The notes under the pieces are model-generated. The model saw only the letters and a program-made list of their open reading frames with translations. It was not told the DNA's origin and ran no database searches. The position numbers and the translations under genes are program-made. A stretch of DNA of 64,000 nucleotides from Candidatus Flexifilum affinis (GTDB lineage: Bacteria > Chloroflexota > Anaerolineae > Aggregatilineales > Phototrophicaceae). Position 1 is the stretch's first letter. Each line of letters starts with the position of its first letter. The stretch covers positions 124,001 to 188,000 of the forward strand of contig JADJPJ010000010.1 of the NCBI GenBank assembly GCA_016713325.1, given 5' to 3'. Of the stretch, positions 51,697-59,389 are shown piece by piece.

Positions 51697-52740
51697 GTGG
51701 GCACGAGCGATTTTCGCGCCTTCCCGAAGATCGAATTGCACCGGCACATCCCCGGCTCGATGCGTTTCGAGACCTGGTTGCAGATCGTGCGCAGCCGTGG
51801 CGTGAAGCTGCCGTCGGACTCGCCGGAAGCACTGCGCGAGATGATGACCGTCCGCGATCTTGCGCCGCTCAAGGACTATCTCCGCTGCTTCGAGATCACC
51901 GACCTGGCCTACACCGACTCCGAGGCGATTGAGACGTTCACGTACGAGGCCATCGTCGATGCCGTGGCCGAGCGTATTCTCTATCTGGAACTGCGCGCCT
52001 CGCCGACACGCATGGCGGTGAGGGCCGGCATCTCGACAGCGCAGGCGTTGGGGGCCATGGTCAAGGGGCGCGACCGGGCGCAGGCTGAATTTGGCATTTC
52101 CGTCGGCCTGATCGCCGGGCTGTCGCGCGAGATGGGCGTAGACGTCTGCGCCCGCGAAGCCGAGACTATCGTCGACTTCGCCGGCAAGGGCATCCAGGCC
52201 ATCGACCTGCTGGGCAACGAGATCGACTATCCTGCGGACTGGTTCGAGCCGATCTTCCGGCCGATCGCTGAGTCCGGGCGGATGGGGATCACCATCCATG
52301 CCGGCGAGTCGTCCGGCGCGGATGCGGTCAAGGCGGCGGTGCTCCAACTGGGTGCGACGCGCATCGGGCATGGGGTGCGCTCCGAGCAGGACCCGGCAGT
52401 GCTGGATCTGCTGCGCGAACGCCGGATCACGCTGGAGATGTGCCCGACCAGCAACGTGCAGACGCGTTCGGCGCCAGATATGCCCTCGCATCCACTGGCC
52501 CGCTACCTACGCAGTGGCATCCGTGTGACGGTCAACACCGACAACCCGCGAATCAGCCGCGTGGATCTGGCGCACGAGTACGGTTTAGCTGTCGGCGTGA
52601 TGGGCCTGACTCGCGACGAACTGGTGCAGACGCTGCACTGGGGCATCGATGCCGCCTTCGCGCCGGAGACCGTGCGCCAGCAGGTGCGCGCTCGTCTCGA
52701 CGCGATGCTCATGGAACAACAAAAGGGGAGTGGGGCATGA
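51697..52740 (+). CDS. Adenosine-deaminase-family enzyme
   Basis: Starts at GTG 51697, 2 bp after the SDR stop; a later ATG would remove the metal motif. 347 residues. ADA motifs: ELHRHIPGS (HxH), ITIHAGESSGAD, RIGHGVR, and NTDNP, where the first Asp is the zinc ligand. It deaminates adenosine, deoxyadenosine or related 5'-modified nucleosides to the inosine form. Its stop overlaps the start of the phosphorylase (ATGA), so the two products are likely to act in sequence. Confidence 0.85.
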   Translation: MGTSDFRAFPKIELHRHIPGSMRFETWLQIVRSRGVKLPSDSPEALREMMTVRDLAPLKDYLRCFEITDLAYTDSEAIETFTYEAIVDAVAERILYLELRASPTRMAVRAGISTAQALGAMVKGRDRAQAEFGISVGLIAGLSREMGVDVCAREAETIVDFAGKGIQAIDLLGNEIDYPADWFEPIFRPIAESGRMGITIHAGESSGADAVKAAVLQLGATRIGHGVRSEQDPAVLDLLRERRITLEMCPTSNVQTRSAPDMPSHPLARYLRSGIRVTVNTDNPRISRVDLAHEYGLAVGVMGLTRDELVQTLHWGIDAAFAPETVRQQVRARLDAMLMEQQKGSGA

Positions 52741-53480
52741 AGACGCTGCTGATTGGCGGTACCGGGTTCAGCGACATGGACTATCTGGAAGAGGTGAAGC
52801 CCACCAGCATGCGCACCCCGTTCGGCGGCACGACCATCTACCTGGGTCAGTATCGGGGTTCCGAAGCTGGCTTTCTGGCCCGACATGGTATGCACCATGA
52901 GATGCTGGCGCCGCAGGTCAACTACCGCGCCAACATCTGGGCGGCGCACCAGCTCGGCTTTCAGGTGGTCCTCGGTACCTCGGCCGTCGCCTCGCTGCAG
53001 ACGCCGATCGCGGTGGGCGATCTTGTGCTGCCGGACCAGTTGGTCGACTTCAGCAAGCACCGCGCCGACTCGTTCTTTCTGCGGTCGGTGCCGATGACCA
53101 ACCCGTTCAGCACGGGTCTGCGCGATCTGATCATCCAGATCGCGCGCAGTCGGCAGATTCCGCTGCATGAGCAGGCGACCTACCTCACCGTCGAAGGGCC
53201 GCGCTACGAGACCGCCGCCGAGATCCGGCTGTTCAAGAGCTGGGGTATGGACGTTCTGGGGATGACCAACGGCACCGAAGCGGCACTCTGCCGCGAACTC
53301 GGGTTGTGCTATGCGACGATCGCCCTGGTGACCAACATGGGCGCCGGCCTGACCGAGCAGGGGCCGGATCTGCAGCGGCACCGCAGTGTGACCCAGCAGA
53401 ACCTTCCCAAATTCAAGGAGCTGGCACTGGCCAGCCTGGAGACGATTTCGGCGCAGTCGCAGCTCGACTGCGAACACTAG
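52737..53480 (+). CDS. MTAP/PNP-family nucleoside phosphorylase (probably 6-oxopurine type)
   Basis: The ATG at 52737 overlaps the deaminase stop (247 residues). Family motifs: LLIGGTGFSD, LARHGMHHEM, QVNYRANIW, GTSAVASLQ, VEGPRYETAAEI and GMTNGTEAALCRELG. In adenine-specific MTAPs the C-terminal base-binding loop carries Asp; here it reads VTNMGAG with Asn, as in enzymes for hypoxanthine nucleosides (methylthioinosine or inosine). This matches the deaminase placed directly before it. The product would be a 5-substituted ribose-1-phosphate. Confidence 0.82.
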   Translation: MKTLLIGGTGFSDMDYLEEVKPTSMRTPFGGTTIYLGQYRGSEAGFLARHGMHHEMLAPQVNYRANIWAAHQLGFQVVLGTSAVASLQTPIAVGDLVLPDQLVDFSKHRADSFFLRSVPMTNPFSTGLRDLIIQIARSRQIPLHEQATYLTVEGPRYETAAEIRLFKSWGMDVLGMTNGTEAALCRELGLCYATIALVTNMGAGLTEQGPDLQRHRSVTQQNLPKFKELALASLETISAQSQLDCEH

Positions 53481-53491
53481 GAGAACTTACA

Positions 53492-54103
53492 ATGACGCTA
53501 TCTTCGCAACCGGTATGGGAGGATGCGCTGCGGGCCGAACTGACGCGCATCTCGCACCGAACCTACAATCGCGGGCTGGTACGGGGCAGTGGCGGCAACA
53601 TCAGCGCCCGCTTCGACGATCGCACCATGCTGGTCACGCCTTCGGGCGTGACGCTGGGCGATACCAGCCCGGAGAACATCGTCAAAGCCAGCCTGACGTC
53701 GGACGAGTGGGTGCCTAACGATCCCTTCATCCCGTCCAAGGAATACCGCTTCCACGCGGCCATCTATCAGGCGCGGCCGGATGTCAACGCCATTGTCCAC
53801 TGTCACCCTCCGCATGCCACCGCCTATGCTGTGCGCAAGCTCGACATCCCCAAGGTCACCGACGCGGCGTTCAAACAACCGGCCATGCTCCATGTGCCGT
53901 TCGCGCCGTCGGGCAGCACGCAGCTGGTCGAGAATGTCGCCGCCGCCGTGGCCGGGCAGACGGCATTCAAAGTCATCCTGCTGGATGAGCATGGCATTGT
54001 CTCGGTGGGGAAGGATCTGTTGACAGCCTTCATCTGGGCAGATCTGGCCGAGGAAATGGCGCAGATCGCCTTCATCTCATCACAGATCAATCTGCCGGGG
54101 TGA
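53492..54103 (+). CDS. Class II aldolase (FucA/Ald2-like)
   Basis: The ATG at 53492 follows TAGGAG (203 residues). Zinc aldolase motifs: RGSGGNISAR, SKEYRFHAAIY (catalytic Glu), VHCHPPHATAYA (two His ligands) and LLDEHGIVSVG (third His). Enzymes of this family cleave ketose-1-phosphates to DHAP and an aldehyde. As the last gene of the operon it would cleave the ribulose-1-phosphate made by the MtnA-like isomerase. A terminator-like hairpin follows. Confidence 0.85.
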   Translation: MTLSSQPVWEDALRAELTRISHRTYNRGLVRGSGGNISARFDDRTMLVTPSGVTLGDTSPENIVKASLTSDEWVPNDPFIPSKEYRFHAAIYQARPDVNAIVHCHPPHATAYAVRKLDIPKVTDAAFKQPAMLHVPFAPSGSTQLVENVAAAVAGQTAFKVILLDEHGIVSVGKDLLTAFIWADLAEEMAQIAFISSQINLPG

Positions 54104-54139
54104 GCAAGGGGCGTACCATATAGAAGCACGGCCTTGTCA

Positions 54140-54179
54140 CCCCCTGACCGACGCCGTCAGCGCGGCGTCGGTCAGGGGG
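54140..54179 (+). terminator. 17-bp GC hairpin between convergent operons
   Basis: CCCCCTGACCGACGCCG (54140-54156) pairs perfectly with 54163-54179 around a 6-nt loop. No T-run follows on the plus strand, so it may act as a factor-assisted terminator or RNA 3' stabiliser. The rest of the 54104-54353 gap shows no gene. Confidence 0.6.
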
Positions 54180-54353
54180 CGGGCTGCCGCTGGAATTCCC
54201 GGTCATGTGTTTGCCAGAGGATTTGTTACAGGCGGGCGTGCAAACGATGTTTGCCTGGGCTCGACCGCAGAGGTGCCGCAACAATCGCCTTCACAAGCAT
54301 GCTCTTATGGCTCATCTCCTTCTCGACACAGCACATTTCATTTAGCCCTGTGT

Positions 54354-55364
54354 TCAGCCTTTGGGGGACACTACAGACCGTGAGGGCAGTCGAATGGAGA
54401 AGCCCCCTCGATAGCTGCTCAGAAACTTCTGAACGATGATGAACAGGAACAGCAGCAGGCCAATCACGATCTTGGTCCACCAACTGTTGAGCGTGCCGTC
54501 GAAGTTGATGTAGGTCTGGATCACGCCCTGGATCATCACGCCGACGAACGTCCCGGCCACAAAGCCGACGCCCCCGGTCAGCAGTGTTCCCCCGATCACC
54601 ACCGCGGCGATGGCGTCGAGCTCCAGGCCGATGGCGGCCCGCGGATACCCCGAACTGGTGTAGAGCGAATAGACGATGCCCGACACCGTCGCCAGGACGC
54701 TGCTCAGGGTGTAGACCAGGATGGTCGTGCGCGCCATCGGCACGCCCAGCAGGAGCGCGGCATTGGCGGCGCTCTCGCTGCTGCCGCCCATGGCATAGAC
54801 GTTGCGCCCGAAGCGGGTGAAATGGGCGAGGATGATGCCGACGATCAGGACGACGACGAACAGGATGGCGACGAAGGTCAGCCGGCCGCGGTCGGGAAAG
54901 ACATAGAACATATCGCCGATCATCTCGTAAAACGGATGCTCAATCGGCAGCGATTCCTGCGACAGCACGAAGGCGCCGCCGCGCGCCAGAAACATCCCGG
55001 CCAGCGTGACGATGAACGCCGGGATCTTGTAGAAGTGAATGACGGCGCCCATCAGCGCGCCAAACCCCCCGCCGATCAACAGGATGAGCGCGAAGGCGAC
55101 CAGCGGGTGCAGGCCCAACTGACCGATGGCCAGGGCGCAGAAGACGCCGGTGAAGGCGACGACCGAACCGATCGACAGGTCGATCCCGCCCGCGATGATC
55201 ACGAAGGTCATGCCTACCGCCGCGATGCCCAGGAAGGATTTGTCGGTCAGGAAGTTGGCGATCACGCGGGTGGTGCCAAAGGCCGGAAAACGCTGATAGC
55301 CGATCAGGTAGAGCGCGACGAACACCACGAAGGTGGCGATGAGGGGAAAGACGCGCGATCTCAT
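54354..55364 (-). CDS. yjfF: Sugar ABC transporter permease, YjfF-like
   Basis: The ATG at 55364 has GAGGAAA upstream and overlaps the stop of the previous permease (336 residues). RbsC-type membrane protein: IANFLTDKSFLGIAAVGMTF, IAGGIDLSIGSVVAF, AGMFLARGGAFVL and AVVIGGTLLTGGVGFVAG. With YtfT-like it forms a heterodimeric channel, as in the E. coli galactofuranose importer. Last gene of the operon. Confidence 0.87.
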   Translation of the reverse strand: MRSRVFPLIATFVVFVALYLIGYQRFPAFGTTRVIANFLTDKSFLGIAAVGMTFVIIAGGIDLSIGSVVAFTGVFCALAIGQLGLHPLVAFALILLIGGGFGALMGAVIHFYKIPAFIVTLAGMFLARGGAFVLSQESLPIEHPFYEMIGDMFYVFPDRGRLTFVAILFVVVLIVGIILAHFTRFGRNVYAMGGSSESAANAALLLGVPMARTTILVYTLSSVLATVSGIVYSLYTSSGYPRAAIGLELDAIAAVVIGGTLLTGGVGFVAGTFVGVMIQGVIQTYINFDGTLNSWWTKIVIGLLLFLFIIVQKFLSSYRGGFSIRLPSRSVVSPKG

Positions 55365-56425
55365 GCTGATTTCCTCACCCGTTTCCACACGTTGACAAAG
55401 GGTCGTCTGAATTCTTCGGACTGAAGCAGCAGGAGCGCAAGGATCACGAGCGCCTGGACGATCAGGTTAAAGGTCGGCGGCAGCCCGCTGACGAAGATGC
55501 CGGTCTGGATGCTCTGGATGATCAGCGCGCCGACTACGCTCAGCGCCAGGTGGAAGCGCCCGCCGCTCAGCAGCGTGCCGCCGATGACCACCGCCAGAAT
55601 CGCGTCCATCTCCAGCCACAACCCGGCGTTGTTGGCGTCCGCGCCTTTGATATCGGTGGTGATGATCAGCCCGGCGATGGCGGCACACACGCCGGAGACC
55701 ACGTAGACCATCAGCGTGATCAGCCGGGCGTTGATGCCGGCGTAGAAGCTGGCGCGGGCGTTGGCGCCGACCGACTCGATCAGCAGGCCCAGCGCCGTCC
55801 GCCGGATCAGCACCCAGACGATGATGAACACAATCGCTGTCAGGATGATGGCGAAGGGGATGCCGAACAGCGTACCTTTGCCGATGAATTCCAGCGTCGG
55901 GTTGTTGAAGACGGCGATCTGCCCCTCGGTGATCAGCTGGGCGATGCCGCGACCGACCACCATCAGGATCAGCGTGGCGATGAACGGCTGAATATCGAGC
56001 AGGGCGACCAGGATGCCGTTCCACAGCCCGCACAGGATGCCCGCGCCTATGCTGATCAGCATCACCAGGTAGGGCGAGAGGGTGGTGGTCTTGATCAGGA
56101 CGGCGGCGACGGCCCCGCAAATGGCGATGACCGCCCCGACCGACAGGTCGATACCCTTGGTCGCGATCACCAGGGTCATGCCGATGGCCAGCAGCACGGT
56201 TGGCGCGCCGCGGTTGAAGATGTCGATGATACTGCCCAGCATGCGCCCCTCGACCACCCGGATCGAGAAGAAGGTGGGCGATATCAGCCAGTTCACGAGC
56301 AGGATCACGATGAATGCCAGGAGCGGAAACAGCGCCCGGCGGTTCCCGGTGATCCAGTGGGGAAGTCTGAAGGTGGAAGAGGAAGCAGGCAGCCTGGATG
56401 GTGCTTTCGTCTCGGTCATGGTCAC
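55361..56425 (-). CDS. ytfT: Sugar ABC transporter permease, YtfT-like
   Basis: 354 residues, with the start overlapping the ATPase stop. RbsC/YtfT features: GMTLVIATKGIDLSVGAVIA, LLDIQPFIATLILMVVGRGI, ADANNAGLWLEMDAILAVVI and GGTLLSGGRFHL. Together with YjfF-like it should import a furanose sugar. In this locus ribose or another pentofuranose released from nucleosides is also possible. Confidence 0.87.
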   Translation of the reverse strand: MTMTETKAPSRLPASSSTFRLPHWITGNRRALFPLLAFIVILLVNWLISPTFFSIRVVEGRMLGSIIDIFNRGAPTVLLAIGMTLVIATKGIDLSVGAVIAICGAVAAVLIKTTTLSPYLVMLISIGAGILCGLWNGILVALLDIQPFIATLILMVVGRGIAQLITEGQIAVFNNPTLEFIGKGTLFGIPFAIILTAIVFIIVWVLIRRTALGLLIESVGANARASFYAGINARLITLMVYVVSGVCAAIAGLIITTDIKGADANNAGLWLEMDAILAVVIGGTLLSGGRFHLALSVVGALIIQSIQTGIFVSGLPPTFNLIVQALVILALLLLQSEEFRRPFVNVWKRVRKSA

Positions 56426-57936
56426 TGCTCCGCAATCGCCCGCATGATGTTGTCCTCGCTGATGTCGTCGCCGGTGAGTTCGGTCAGCTTCTGACGATCC
56501 CTCAGCACGACGATGCGGTGGCTGTAGTCGACCACCTCCGCCAGTTCCGACGAAATCACCAGCAGGGCCATGCCCTGGGCGCAGAGTTCCTTGATGATGT
56601 GGATGATCTCGGCGTGCGCGCCCACGTCGATGCCGCGCGTCGGCTCGTCGAGGATCAGGAACTCCGGCCTGGAGGCCAGCCAGCGGGCGAGAATGACCTT
56701 CTGCTGATTGCCGCCAGAAAGCTCACGCACCGGCTTGCTCGAATCCGGCGTGACGATGTGCAGGGCGGCGATCATCTCCTGGGCGATCTCCTCCTGTTTC
56801 CTGGTCGGCATGGCGCGCAGCCAGCCGCGCTTGGCCTGCATGGCCAGGATGATGTTCTCCCGGACACTCAGGTCGGCGATGACGCCCTCGACCTTGCGAT
56901 CCTCCGGGCACATGCCGAAACCCTGCTGGATGGCCTGACGGGGTGAGCCGATGGCGACCTTCTGTCCGTTCACGAAAAGCGACCCTGCGTCGCTGCGGAC
57001 AACTCCGAAGACCAGCTGCGCGGTTTCGGTGCGCCCCGACCCCAGCAGCCCGGCCAGACCGACGATTTCCCCTCTGGCGACGCTCAGATCGATCGGTTGG
57101 AGCGTCCCCTTACGGGCCAGCCCCTGCGTTTGCAGGAAGGCTCCGGCAGTTTCTAGGGCGGCCTGCCGGCTGCTGCCGTTCGTCTCGGTCTCGCTCAGCA
57201 GTTCCCGTCCGAGCATCAGGGTGATCAGCTTCATCTTCGGCAGGTCGGCCGTGAGGTACTCGCCGACCCGTTCGCCGTTGCGCAGGACGGTGATGCGATC
57301 GGATATCTGATAAACCTGATCGAGGAAATGCGTGATCAGCAGGATGCCGATGCCGCGCGCCTTCAGGTTACGGATGACTTCGAACAGCATCTGCACTTCC
57401 TGGGCATCGAGGCTGGCCGTCGGCTCGTCGAGGATCAGCACCTTGGCCGACATGTCGACGCCGCGCGCGATCGCCACGATCTGCTGCACGGCGATGGAAA
57501 ACGTCGACAGGGTGCGCGTCACATCGATGTCAAGGTGATAGGTCTTGAGCAGCGCCCTGGCTTTGGCATTGGCGGCGCGCATGTCGATGAAGCCGAAGCG
57601 CATCGGCTGGCGACCCAGGAAGATGTTCTCCGCGACCGACATCGTCGGGACCAGGTTGATCTCCTGGTAGACGGTGCTGATCCCCAGCCCCTGCGCCTCG
57701 TGCGGGCTCTGCGGATCGATTGGTTTGCCTTCGAGGAGGATCTCACCCGTGTCGCGTTTGTAGACGCCGGTGATCAGCTTGATCAGCGTGGATTTGCCGG
57801 CGCCGTTTTCGCCCAGGACGGCGTGAACTTCGCCGGGAAAGAGGTTGAAATCGACATTGGAAAGCGCCTGTACGCTCCCAAAGTGCTTGGTCAAATCTCT
57901 GGTTTGCAGTAATGGCGCGCTTTTCTGAACAGTCAT
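56422..57936 (-). CDS. ytfR: Sugar ABC transporter ATP-binding protein, YtfR-like
   Basis: 504 residues with two ABC domains, after a GGGAGAAAA site. The N-terminal domain has Walker A GENGAGKST, STFSIAVQQIVAIAR (degenerate signature) and VLILDEPTASLD. The C-terminal domain has a degenerate Walker A (GLLGSGRTE), the signature ELSGGNQQKV and EFLILDEPTRGID. This is the usual pattern of the two-domain RbsA/YtfR group. Confidence 0.9.
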   Translation of the reverse strand: MTVQKSAPLLQTRDLTKHFGSVQALSNVDFNLFPGEVHAVLGENGAGKSTLIKLITGVYKRDTGEILLEGKPIDPQSPHEAQGLGISTVYQEINLVPTMSVAENIFLGRQPMRFGFIDMRAANAKARALLKTYHLDIDVTRTLSTFSIAVQQIVAIARGVDMSAKVLILDEPTASLDAQEVQMLFEVIRNLKARGIGILLITHFLDQVYQISDRITVLRNGERVGEYLTADLPKMKLITLMLGRELLSETETNGSSRQAALETAGAFLQTQGLARKGTLQPIDLSVARGEIVGLAGLLGSGRTETAQLVFGVVRSDAGSLFVNGQKVAIGSPRQAIQQGFGMCPEDRKVEGVIADLSVRENIILAMQAKRGWLRAMPTRKQEEIAQEMIAALHIVTPDSSKPVRELSGGNQQKVILARWLASRPEFLILDEPTRGIDVGAHAEIIHIIKELCAQGMALLVISSELAEVVDYSHRIVVLRDRQKLTELTGDDISEDNIMRAIAEQ

Positions 57937-57961
57937 ATTTTCTCCCTACAGGTGCTGTGTA

Positions 57962-58017
57962 GGGCAGACCGAGCTGTCTGCCCGTGAAAGGGCGCACGCG
58001 TTGGCGCATGCGCCCTT
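57962..58017 (-). terminator. Two hairpins between ytfQ-like and ytfR-like genes
   Basis: Stems GGGCAGAC (57962-57969)/(57976-57983) and AAGGGCGCA (57988-57996)/(58009-58017). They lie just after the binding-protein gene, where such structures keep its message more abundant than that of the membrane genes. Confidence 0.6.
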
Positions 58018-58038
58018 ACGGACACCGCAGTGATGAGG

Positions 58039-59010
58039 CTACTGACCGCCGCGTGCAGCGTATTCTTCGGCAGCCGTATCCGGGAAGTAGATGCCGCCCG
58101 CGACCGGGATCCAGCGCGGCAGCGTCTCGCCGTTGATGGCGGCGACAATCGCATCAAAGGCGGGGCCGCCCATGTTCGGGCTCAGTTCGACGGTGGCGTT
58201 GGCGTCGCCATCCATCATGGCCTTGAAAATGTCGGGGATGGCATCGACGGAGATGGTGAGGATATCCTCGCCGGGGTCAATGCCTGCTTCTTTCATCGCC
58301 TCGATGGCGCCGATCAGCATGTCGTCGTTGTGCGCCCACACCGCGCAAATGGTCGCGGGATCGATGGAGTTCAGGAAGCTCTCCATGACTTCTTTGCCAT
58401 TGGTGCGGGTGAAGTCGCCGGACTGCGAGGCGATAATCTCCATGTCGGTGAAAAGGGCGATCACTTCGTTGAAGCCCTGCTGGCGATCCAGCGCGGCGCT
58501 TGAACCGACGGTGCCCTGAAGCTCGACGATATTGCACTTGCCGGCCGTCGCCTGCACCAGCCACGCCGCCGCCAGACGTCCTTCATGGACGAAGTCGGAC
58601 GACACGCGGGTGACGAACAGCGACTCGTCGGCGGTGACGTTGCGGTCCACGACCACGACTGGAATTTCGTTATCGGCCGCTTCCTGAAGGACGTCGTCCC
58701 AACCAGTCTCGACCACGGGGGCGAGGATGATGCCGTCGACGCCCTGCGCGATGAACGAGCGCAGCGCGGCGATCTGGTTTTCCTGCTTCTGCTGTCCATC
58801 CGAGAACAGCAGGTTGATTCCACGGGCTTCCGCTTCGGCCTTCACAGCGTCGCTGAAGGCGGTGCGCCAGGCGCTTTCCGAACCGACCTGCGCGAAACCG
58901 ATGGTCAGGCCAGCCCCGGAGGTATCCTGAGCCTGCGCGACGAACAAGACGGACGTGAAGACCAGTGCAAGAATGAGAAGCACTGTCAAGAACAGTTTGT
59001 GCGAACGCAT
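58039..59010 (-). CDS. ytfQ: Sugar ABC transporter substrate-binding protein, YtfQ-like
   Basis: 323 residues starting 8 nt after AGGAGG. Signal peptide VLLILALVFTSVLFVAQAQ. Strong resemblance to E. coli YtfQ: IGFAQVGSESAWRTAFSD, DGQQKQENQIAALRSFIAQG, APVVETGWDDVLQEA, VELQGTVGSSAALDRQQGF, QSGDFTRTNGKEVMESF and PNMGGPAFDA. YtfQ binds galactofuranose. First gene of the importer operon and divergent from the histidine kinase gene. Confidence 0.9.
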   Translation of the reverse strand: MRSHKLFLTVLLILALVFTSVLFVAQAQDTSGAGLTIGFAQVGSESAWRTAFSDAVKAEAEARGINLLFSDGQQKQENQIAALRSFIAQGVDGIILAPVVETGWDDVLQEAADNEIPVVVVDRNVTADESLFVTRVSSDFVHEGRLAAAWLVQATAGKCNIVELQGTVGSSAALDRQQGFNEVIALFTDMEIIASQSGDFTRTNGKEVMESFLNSIDPATICAVWAHNDDMLIGAIEAMKEAGIDPGEDILTISVDAIPDIFKAMMDGDANATVELSPNMGGPAFDAIVAAINGETLPRWIPVAGGIYFPDTAAEEYAARGGQ

Positions 59011-59200
59011 TGTGGCGTTTCCTCCTCATGAAGAAAAGTGCATGAAGCCTGATATTGGCATTTTTGGGTACCCATACTCTGAGTATATGAAGGGGCTGAC
59101 AAAGGGCTCTCATCCATGAAGACGATTTATGGTTCAACTCTAGGATGATGGCTGTGTTGAGCACATGTTTTATACTCAAGGAGAAAATGAGGGACATTTG

Positions 59201-59389
59201 ATGGTTCCAAAAGTGACGCGGCGCCTGCAAACCAAGCTGATCATCGCCTTCGTCGTGGTCCTGCTGATCCCGACCGGCATCATCAGTTTTTACAGCCTGC
59301 GCACCGCCGCCAGCACACTCATCCAGAAGATCGGCGCGGAGGAACTGAGGACGCTCGTCTCACAGGCCAACGATATCGAAAACGCCTGA
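59201..59389 (+). CDS. Hybrid histidine kinase, N-terminal part (frameshifted)
   Basis: The ATG at 59201 has TGAGGG 7 nt upstream (an alternative at 59165 has none). It encodes the first membrane helix (LIIAFVVVLLIPTGIISFYS) and the start of a Cache-type sensor, ending QANDIENA at TGA 59387-59389. The frame ending in stop is joined by the adjacent frame (LIAVKEDLVFLSL) if one base is added in the GCC at 59384-59386. See the next entry. Confidence 0.75.
   Translation: MVPKVTRRLQTKLIIAFVVVLLIPTGIISFYSLRTAASTLIQKIGAEELRTLVSQANDIENA

Noticed and set aside
54240..54254. GCAAAC-GAT-GTTTGC palindrome resembling a LacI-type operator
   Set aside because: It lies between the 3' ends of convergent operons with no promoter nearby and has an odd-length centre; probably chance.
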